Of a DNA stretch of 10,549 nucleotides, positions 6,121 through 10,549 are shown piece after piece. Source of the stretch: JANNFX01 sp031380225 (GTDB lineage: Bacteria > Pseudomonadota > Alphaproteobacteria > Rhizobiales > Hyphomicrobiaceae); assembly GCA_031380225.1 (NCBI GenBank), contig JANNFX010000086.1, positions 1 through 10,549 of the forward strand, given 5' to 3'. The translations under genes and the position numbers were made by a program. The notes under the pieces are model-generated. The model was not told where the DNA came from, ran no database searches, and saw only the letters and a program-made list of their open reading frames with translations. Position 1 is the stretch's first letter; each line of letters begins with the position of its first letter.

Positions 6121-7539
6121 TCACCCGCCCCACGTCCGGATATCCACGAAGTGCCCCTCAAGCGCCGCAACCGCCGCCATTGCCGGTGAGACGAGGTGCG
6201 TGCGGCCACGGTAGCCTTGGCGGCCTTCGAAGTTGCGGTTGCTGGTTGAGGCGCAGCGCTGGCCGGGCTTTAGCTGATCCGGGTTCATGCCAAGGCACAT
6301 CGAGCAGCCGGGCTCGCGCCACTCGAAGCCAGCGGCTTTGAAGATTGCATCGAGGCCTTCGGCTTCGGCTTGCTCTTTCACCAATCCCGAGCCCGGCACG
6401 ATCATCGCGTAGGCAAGCTTGGACGAGATTTTCTTGTCTTTCACGATGCGCGCGACTTCGCGCAGATCTTCCATGCGGCCGTTGGTGCATGAGCCGATCC
6501 AGACCACATCCAACGCAATGTCGGTGATCTTAGTGCCGGCCTTGAGGCCCATGTAATCAAGCGCACGCACCATCGAGGCGCGCTTGTTTTCATCCGTCAC
6601 TGTTGACGGATCGGGAACCTGACCTGCAATCGACACCACGTCTTCGGGTGACGTGCCCCAGGTTACGATTGGCGGCAGCTTGGCGGCGTCCAATATCACT
6701 TCGCGATCGAAGTGCGCGCCGTCGTCAGTCTTTAAGGTTTCCCAATACTTCAGCGCCATATCCCAAGCTGCGCCTGTTGGTGCTTTGGGACGGCCCTTCA
6801 AATATGCGAACGTCTTTTCGTCGGGCGCGATCATGCCGGCGCGCGCACCGCCCTCGATCGACATGTTGCAGACCGTCATGCGGCCTTCCATCGACAGCGC
6901 GCGGATCGCGTCCCCAGCATATTCGATAACCGAGCCGGTGCCGCCTGCAGTGCCGATCTCGCCGATGATGGCGAGCACGATGTCCTTCGCGGTGACGTGC
7001 TTCGGCAGCACGCCATTAACGGTGACGCGCATGTTCTTGGCTTTTTTCTGGATCAACGTTTGCGTTGCCAACACGTGCTCGACCTCAGACGTGCCAATAC
7101 CGTGCGCCAACGCGCCGAACGCGCCATGCGTCGAGGTGTGGCTATCGCCGCAGACAATTGTGGTGCCCGGCAGCGTGAAGCCCTGCTCAGGTCCGACGAC
7201 GTGGACGATGCCCTGACGTTTGTCGCGCTCATGGAAATATTCGACGCCGAAGTCGAGCGCGTTCTTGGCCAGCGTCTCGACCTGGATGCGGCTATCGTCG
7301 TCGGCAATTCCCTTGGAGCGATCGGTCGTCGGCACGTTATGATCGACGACGGCCAACGTCTTCTCCGGCGCGCGCACTTTGCGGCCGCTCATGCGGAGGC
7401 CTTCAAAGGCCTGCGGACTGGTGACCTCGTGGACCAGATGGCGGTCGATATAAAGCACACAGGTGCCGTCGGCGGCCCTATCGACCACGTGGTCGTCAAA
7501 GATCTTGTCGTAGAGGGTGCTGGGGGCGGTGGTGGCCAT
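6121..7539 (-). CDS. leuC: 3-isopropylmalate dehydratase (isopropylmalate isomerase), large subunit
   Basis: LeuC with LeuD isomerises 2-isopropylmalate to 3-isopropylmalate in leucine biosynthesis, in the cytoplasm. The 472-residue product is full length for the bacterial LeuC family. The 4Fe-4S ligands are Cys351 (IGSCTNGR), Cys412 and Cys415 (GCSMCLGMN). The aconitase-type motifs DHNVPT, CGDSHTSTHGAFGALAHGIGTSEVEHVLATQ and MSIEGGARAGMIAPDE are intact, as is the C-terminal STSNRNFEGRQG. ATG 7539 is preceded by AAGGA about ten bases away. leuD is not in this window, so the two subunits are encoded apart. The gene is divergent from the toxin-antitoxin fusion, and a probable terminator lies downstream at 5882-5907. 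Confidence 0.98.
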   Translation of the reverse strand: MATTAPSTLYDKIFDDHVVDRAADGTCVLYIDRHLVHEVTSPQAFEGLRMSGRKVRAPEKTLAVVDHNVPTTDRSKGIADDDSRIQVETLAKNALDFGVEYFHERDKRQGIVHVVGPEQGFTLPGTTIVCGDSHTSTHGAFGALAHGIGTSEVEHVLATQTLIQKKAKNMRVTVNGVLPKHVTAKDIVLAIIGEIGTAGGTGSVIEYAGDAIRALSMEGRMTVCNMSIEGGARAGMIAPDEKTFAYLKGRPKAPTGAAWDMALKYWETLKTDDGAHFDREVILDAAKLPPIVTWGTSPEDVVSIAGQVPDPSTVTDENKRASMVRALDYMGLKAGTKITDIALDVVWIGSCTNGRMEDLREVARIVKDKKISSKLAYAMIVPGSGLVKEQAEAEGLDAIFKAAGFEWREPGCSMCLGMNPDQLKPGQRCASTSNRNFEGRQGYRGRTHLVSPAMAAVAALEGHFVDIRTWGG

Positions 7540-7637
7540 GGGTCCGGGTCCTTGAAGGTCGGGAAATCACTGGGGTGTTACATAGCGCTGCCCTGGTTGG
7601 CGCGCAAACCGCCAGGACGGCGCAGGGCACGACGCAC

Positions 7638-7665
7638 TTGACATTCCATCAAAAGAATATATATT
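7638..7665 (+). promoter_or_regulatory. Sigma-70-type promoter of the toxin-antitoxin fusion
   Basis: A consensus -35 box TTGACA (7638-7643) is separated by 16 bases from a -10 box TATATT (7660-7665). Transcription would start near 7672, about 34 bases before ATG 7706. The close match to consensus suggests a strong promoter that needs repression. Confidence 0.7.
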
Positions 7666-7679
7666 CCACTGAAGGAATG
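7642..7679. promoter_or_regulatory. 38-bp dyad over the -10 box, probable autoregulatory operator
   Basis: A perfect 12-bp palindrome GAATATATATTC (7655-7666) and an outer pair CATTCC (7642-7647) / GGAATG (7674-7679) share one axis between 7660 and 7661. The triplets TCA (7649-7651) and TGA (7670-7672) also pair, giving 15 of 19 symmetric positions. The dyad covers the spacer, the -10 box and the probable start site. Antitoxins of the HigA/XRE type commonly repress their own promoter through such dyads. Confidence 0.65.
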
Positions 7680-7705
7680 CTGCTGCCACGACAGATGACG
7701 GCGAA

Positions 7706-8383
7706 ATGGCTTTCGTTGAAGTTACCGGTGAATTCGAAACTTGGTGGGCGACCCTAACCGAGCAGGAACAAGATGATTCAGCGGCGGTGATTGAACTTCT
7801 TGCCGAGCGTGGGACTAATCTTCGGTTTCCGCTGTCGTCGGGTGTCGAGGGGTCAAAGCACGCACACATGCGCGAGCTTCGAATTCAGTCGCATGGCGAT
7901 CCCATCCGCATCTTCTACGCGTTCGATCCGAGGCGGGTGGCGATGTTGTTGATTGGTGGCTTGAAAAGCGGCAACGAGCGGCGGTTCTACCGGCAGCATA
8001 TCGCGTTGGCAGAGCGGCTGTACGACGCGCATCTTAAAACAATTGGAAACAAGGTACGCACCATGGCTAAGTCATTTTCAGATTTGACAAAAGGCGTAAC
8101 TGGAGAGCGCCGCTCGCGCATCGAAGCGAGAAAGGCTGAGCTGCGCCGCGAAATGGACCTTGCGGAGTTGCGCAGAGCATTTGAGTTGACGCAAGCATCG
8201 CTTGCCGAAACACTCGGTGTGGGTCAGGCCGAAGTTTCAAAAATCGAAAAGCGCTCGGATATGCTGCTCAGCACCTTGCGCAAGTTCGTGCAGGCAATGG
8301 GCGGCGAGCTTGAAATCAGGGCGACTTTCCCCGATCATACCGTGACGATCAGCGGGTTGTCGGCACTTGGGCCAGAGAAATAA
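7706..8383 (+). CDS. In-frame fusion of a HigB/RelE-type toxin and a HigA/XRE-type antitoxin
   Basis: The 225-residue frame joins two proteins normally made separately. Residues 1-119 match the phage Gp49-like HigB/RelE family: FVEVTGEFETWW, HAHMRELRI at 53-60, RIFYAFDPRRVAMLLIGGLK at 68-87 and RLYDAHL at 104-110. Such toxins cleave mRNA on the ribosome. Residues 120-225 are a complete HigA-like antitoxin, starting MAKSFSDL, with a helix-turn-helix near 159-185 (LTQASLAETLGVGQAEVSKI) and a C-terminal MGGELEIRATFPD. Reading codon by codon I find no stop between the halves. The start at 7706 follows a strong promoter by about 34 bases and has little Shine-Dalgarno. The fused chain could be a self-neutralised toxin, a repressor or an inactivated module. 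A sequencing error or single stop-loss mutation could also explain it. Confidence 0.82.
   Translation: MAFVEVTGEFETWWATLTEQEQDDSAAVIELLAERGTNLRFPLSSGVEGSKHAHMRELRIQSHGDPIRIFYAFDPRRVAMLLIGGLKSGNERRFYRQHIALAERLYDAHLKTIGNKVRTMAKSFSDLTKGVTGERRSRIEARKAELRREMDLAELRRAFELTQASLAETLGVGQAEVSKIEKRSDMLLSTLRKFVQAMGGELEIRATFPDHTVTISGLSALGPEK
8063..8383 (+). CDS. HigA/XRE-type antitoxin, possible independent product from an internal start
   Basis: ATG 8063 lies in frame inside the fusion and is preceded by AAGG (8051-8054) eight bases upstream, a reasonable ribosome-binding site. Translation from here would give 106 residues, the usual length for this antitoxin family, with the same helix-turn-helix and C-terminal domain as the fusion's second half. 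If used, the locus would make both a fused chain and free antitoxin, and the free form could bind the 7642-7679 operator. Whether the internal start is used cannot be judged from sequence alone. Confidence 0.5.
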   Translation: MAKSFSDLTKGVTGERRSRIEARKAELRREMDLAELRRAFELTQASLAETLGVGQAEVSKIEKRSDMLLSTLRKFVQAMGGELEIRATFPDHTVTISGLSALGPEK

Positions 8384-8405
8384 AGTCGAGACCTGCATCC
8401 GGCCA

Positions 8406-8433
8406 CATTGGCGCCGTCGAAGCTCGGCCAATG
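8406..8433. terminator. Hairpin between convergent genes, possible weak terminator
   Basis: CATTGGC (8406-8412) and GCCAATG (8427-8433) are perfect complements around a 14-base loop in which CCG and CGG could pair further. The 61-base gap it occupies separates two convergent genes. Flanking T or A runs are short, so strength is uncertain. Confidence 0.35.
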
Positions 8434-8444
8434 AATCGTTTCTG

Positions 8445-9050
8445 TCAGTAGCGATTGGCTTCCGCCTCGACCATCCGATCCACGTCATCGAACAATTTTT
8501 GAGACAAATGGATTTGCACAGCACCTTGGTCAGTGTTTGTTATGATCCAATCGTCAACCATCCCAAATATGCAGTGTAGTCCTTGCGACATGTGGAGGCC
8601 TGTGATCGAAGTAGCGCCAGATAAGTTCCAATCAACGCCGTTGGTAGTTGAGAGGAGCCCGCCTGCAACAGACGACATGGCATTTTGCGTTGACACAAGC
8701 CCCTTCACGCCGCTTACCTTAATCAATCCATCTGACCTTTCATCGCTATGTGCGAGTGCATCACGGAAGGCCTTAAGGTCTTTCAGAGTTGTGTCAAAAT
8801 TCGAAGTACTCAAACCAAGCTTCTTTAGAAACGCGCGAACTGTCCACCACTCCATTACGAGAATTCGAGCTGCCTCATAAGCAGACTGCGAATCTGCTCT
8901 AAAAGCCAGAACACGCGGCACTTGCTTGTGCGCAAACTCCAACGAAAAAGACAACCACATCCAGTACATCCGATGAGAATCGGACTTGCATTTCTGAGTG
9001 GCTTTCCAAACAGCGTCATTCGTGTTCGATGTAAACATGTCTTGCTTCAT
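8445..9050 (-). CDS. Unrecognised protein with a HEPN-like R-x4-H motif
   Basis: The product is 201 residues from ATG 9050, which has GAGGA about six bases upstream; a longer frame to 9128 would run through a repeat and is not preferred. I do not recognise the family. The middle is helical: YEAARILVMEWWTVRAFLKK at 58-77, a second helix, then LKAFRDALAHSDER. In this, Arg96-DALA-His101 fits the RX4-6H signature of HEPN domains, with the usual polar residue after Arg. HEPN proteins are often RNases or minimal nucleotidyltransferase partners in toxin-antitoxin and abortive-infection systems. The C-terminal third has no obvious motif. Base composition is more AT-rich than hisD or leuC. The gene is convergent with the toxin-antitoxin fusion. 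The HEPN call is tentative. Confidence 0.6.
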   Translation of the reverse strand: MKQDMFTSNTNDAVWKATQKCKSDSHRMYWMWLSFSLEFAHKQVPRVLAFRADSQSAYEAARILVMEWWTVRAFLKKLGLSTSNFDTTLKDLKAFRDALAHSDERSDGLIKVSGVKGLVSTQNAMSSVAGGLLSTTNGVDWNLSGATSITGLHMSQGLHCIFGMVDDWIITNTDQGAVQIHLSQKLFDDVDRMVEAEANRY

Positions 9051-9084
9051 TCCAATCCTCGAACACCGAAACCACGGACAAAAT

Positions 9085-9153
9085 GTTGGGTTACGCGCGG
9101 ATCGAACGGCGTCGTTCAAGCCGCACACCGCGGCCGCGCTAACCCAACCTACC
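9085..9153. repeat. TTACG...TAA-type dispersed palindrome, copy 3
   Basis: GTTGGGTTA-C-GCGCGG (9085-9100) pairs with CCGCGC-TAACCCAAC (9134-9148) across one bulged base. The internal GAAC/GTTC hairpin (GAACGGCGTCGTTC) adds structure, and the element ends CCTACC. It lies between the 5' end of the HEPN-like gene and the hicA remnant. Confidence 0.7.
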
Positions 9154-9185
9154 GAATCGTGTGTTTGATTGGCGGCGAGCCAAAA

Positions 9186-9209
9186 TCAATCGCGAGGGAG
9201 CTTGGTCAT
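9186..9209 (-). pseudogene. Remnant of a hicA toxin gene, first seven codons only
   Basis: On the minus strand ATG 9209 overlaps the hicB TGA as ATGA, the usual coupling in hicB-hicA pairs. It opens MTKLPRD, a start typical of HicA toxins (M-x-K/R-LPR), but reaches TGA after seven residues. In all that follows I find no HicA sequence such as the GSH motif. A dispersed palindrome begins about 30 bases further on. The short length limits certainty. Confidence 0.45.
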
Positions 9210-9421
9210 GCCGCGACAGTCACCCGTTCGACGGCAACGAATTCCAGCGACTCGGGCTCCTCGCCACGTTCCTCAAGATGTAATTCGATCGCTTCCTGAA
9301 CGCGGCGCATGAGTTCTGCGCGGTCCGGGGCTTGCGTATGGCAGCCGGGCAGGGCGGGAACGGAGGCGACGTAAATGCCGTCAGCATCGCGCTCAACGAT
9401 AACATTGAATTCTCTGGGCAT
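9206..9421 (-). CDS. hicB: HicB-family antitoxin, apparently orphaned
   Basis: The 71-residue product is the compact HicB antitoxin fold: strands REFNVIVERDADGIYVASVP, then the family signature ALPGCHTQAPDRAELMRRVQEAIELHLEE, where PGC(H/F)TQ and the amphipathic helix are diagnostic. HicB binds and blocks the mRNA-cleaving HicA toxin. The start is ATG 9421, with GAGG about six bases upstream; a longer frame to 9583 reads into the DUF808 gene and is rejected. The expected partner begins in the overlapping ATGA but stops after seven codons, so the antitoxin is probably without a cis toxin. There is no C-terminal DNA-binding domain. It lies 62 bases downstream of the DUF808 gene on the same strand. 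Confidence 0.85.
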   Translation of the reverse strand: MPREFNVIVERDADGIYVASVPALPGCHTQAPDRAELMRRVQEAIELHLEERGEEPESLEFVAVERVTVAA

Positions 9422-9483
9422 GATCCGCCTCACTCCAGTTCGAACTATGCATACCACAAAACAGCAAGTACGAAAACGGCCGT

Positions 9484-10422
9484 TTAGTGAGCGTCTGGCG
9501 GCTTCACCAACCCAACACCCGTCGCCACAACCCATCCAAGAGCAGCACCTATCATACCGTGAATGGTGGCCTCCGTCAGCCATGTCAGTGCGCCCGACAA
9601 CGGTCCGAACACACCACCAACGCTTACCGCGAAATCATGGATGGCGTGCGGGATGGTGCCAAAGCCGAACTCTTCAAACCCATGCACAATGATACCGCCG
9701 CCAACCCAAAGCATCGCCAGCATGCCGATTAAGCTCAGAAGTTTCAGGAACGGCGGCATAGCGGAGACAATCCCGCAGCCAAGCCGACGCGAAAATTTGG
9801 TATGGCCGTTGTTGGCGAGCCAAGCGCCGAAGTCGTCGGCTTTGACGATCAGCGCCACCGCGCCATAAACGCCGGCCGTGACCAATAACCCGACCAGCGC
9901 CAGAACAACGGCGCGGGTCATGAAATCCGGCGCGGTCACAGCGGCCAAGCTGATTGCCATAATCTCGGCCGACAGAATGAAGTCGGTGCGGATGGCGGCG
10001 GCCACTTTCATATCTTCGCTGACATCGACGACTGGCGGTACATCGGCCGTCGCTGTGGGCTCGTGCTTCGTCAGCACTTCGTGCAGCTTCTCGTAGCCTT
10101 CAAAGCACAGGTAGAGCGCGCCGAGCATTAGCAGCGGCGTGATCGCCCACGGCGCGAATGTGCTCAAAGCCAGTGCGCTAGGCAACAGGAACAGGATCTT
10201 GTTTTTAAGAGAGCCCCAAGCGATTTTAGCGATGATCGGCAGTTCGCGCTTGGCCGCGTAGCCAACGACATAGCGCGGCGTCACAGCCGCATCATCGATG
10301 ACAATGCCAGCCGACTGCTGACCAACCGCCACCGCCTGTGACGCGGCATCGTCAATTGTTACCGCTGCTGCCTTGGCGATGGCGGCGATGTCGTCGAGGA
10401 GGGCGAAGAATCCAGATGACAT
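9484..10422 (-). CDS. DUF808 family (YedI-like) inner-membrane protein
   Basis: The product is 312 residues and matches the DUF808 family of E. coli YedI. Signature parts are the opening FFALLDDIAAIAK, the block KRELPIIAKIAWGSLKNKI at 58-76 and APWAITPLLMLGALYLCFEGYEK at 90-112. Hydrophobic segments lie near 76-106, 147-164, 170-193, 226-247 and 285-305, so it is an integral inner-membrane protein. Its function is unknown; transport is often guessed. ATG 10422 lacks a clear Shine-Dalgarno and is preceded by GACCCGGACCC, an 11-base string also present just before leuC. hicB follows on the same strand. Confidence 0.9.
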   Translation of the reverse strand: MSSGFFALLDDIAAIAKAAAVTIDDAASQAVAVGQQSAGIVIDDAAVTPRYVVGYAAKRELPIIAKIAWGSLKNKILFLLPSALALSTFAPWAITPLLMLGALYLCFEGYEKLHEVLTKHEPTATADVPPVVDVSEDMKVAAAIRTDFILSAEIMAISLAAVTAPDFMTRAVVLALVGLLVTAGVYGAVALIVKADDFGAWLANNGHTKFSRRLGCGIVSAMPPFLKLLSLIGMLAMLWVGGGIIVHGFEEFGFGTIPHAIHDFAVSVGGVFGPLSGALTWLTEATIHGMIGAALGWVVATGVGLVKPPDAH

Positions 10423-10501
10423 GGGTGGGTCCGGGTCAAATCAGAATGGAGGTCGAGACCGCATTAAAGCGGGACAGCCTACAACTCAAGACCCCGGATC
10501 C

Positions 10502-10549
10502 TTAGCAGCAACCACCACCGTCGTAGAAGTAGGTCGATTGCGACACATA
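10502..10549 (-). CDS. Possible C-terminal end of a gene entering from the right
   Basis: On the minus strand one frame is open from the window edge to TAA at 10502-10504, giving 15 residues ending STYFYDGGGCC. The glycine-cysteine end looks like a plausible protein C-terminus, but 15 codons are too few to be sure. The 80 bases between it and the DUF808 start show no clear promoter or terminator. Confidence 0.25.
   Translation of the reverse strand, partial: YVSQSTYFYDGGGCC

Noticed and set aside
6653..7641. Long plus-strand frames (187 and 214 codons) across leuC
   Set aside because: They are antisense to leuC, whose iron-sulfur and aconitase motifs are intact, and show no recognisable domains.
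9051..9128. N-terminal extension of the HEPN-like protein to ATG 9128
   Set aside because: The added 26 residues read across the dispersed palindrome, whereas ATG 9050 has GAGGA at suitable spacing.
9422..9583. N-terminal extension of HicB to an upstream ATG at 9583
   Set aside because: The extra 54 residues are Cys/Gly/Arg-rich without HicB similarity and read through the 3' end of the DUF808 gene in another frame; ATG 9421 has a good ribosome-binding site.

Overview
The window looks like chromosomal DNA of a fairly GC-rich alphaproteobacterium. The strongest evidence is the block DUF2948 - hisD - UPF0262 - low-molecular-weight phosphatase, an arrangement I know from Rhizobiales, Rhodospirillales and relatives. 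The dispersed palindromes (TTACG...TAA types and CGTCATCCC types) fit the same group. I cannot name a genus.

Layout. Positions 1-741 hold the 3' end of a plus-strand gene encoding a long Arg/Gly/Asp-rich tail, probably of an RNA-binding protein such as a pseudouridine synthase or a DEAD-box helicase. A strong hairpin follows. Positions 867-3696 are the conserved plus-strand block: DUF2948 protein, histidinol dehydrogenase (hisD), UPF0262 protein and a Cys-based phosphatase. In many relatives infA comes next, but here the synteny stops and 3697-4372 is a gene-free, repeat-filled spacer. A minus-strand gene (4373-5392) encodes a cysteine Ntn-hydrolase resembling acid ceramidase/NAAA. A second spacer (5393-6120) holds more repeats, a clear minus-strand terminator and two doubtful small ORFs. 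leuC (minus, 6121-7539) encodes the large subunit of isopropylmalate isomerase.

From about 7600 to 9421 the content becomes accessory. A plus-strand ORF (7706-8383) joins a HigB/RelE-type toxin in frame to a HigA/XRE-type antitoxin with no stop codon between them. Its promoter carries an extensive dyad centred on the -10 box. Convergent to it is an unrecognised 201-aa protein with an R-x4-H (HEPN-like) motif. Then comes hicB, which overlaps by ATGA what seems to be the first seven codons of a lost hicA toxin gene. A DUF808 (YedI-like) inner-membrane protein (minus, 9484-10422) and the edge of another possible minus-strand gene close the window.

The hisD and leuC genes are housekeeping amino-acid biosynthesis. 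The toxin-antitoxin-like cluster between leuC and the DUF808 gene is the part most likely to be horizontally acquired and to contain something undescribed, chiefly the single-chain toxin-antitoxin fusion. All functional calls rest on reading motifs by eye; no database search was run.
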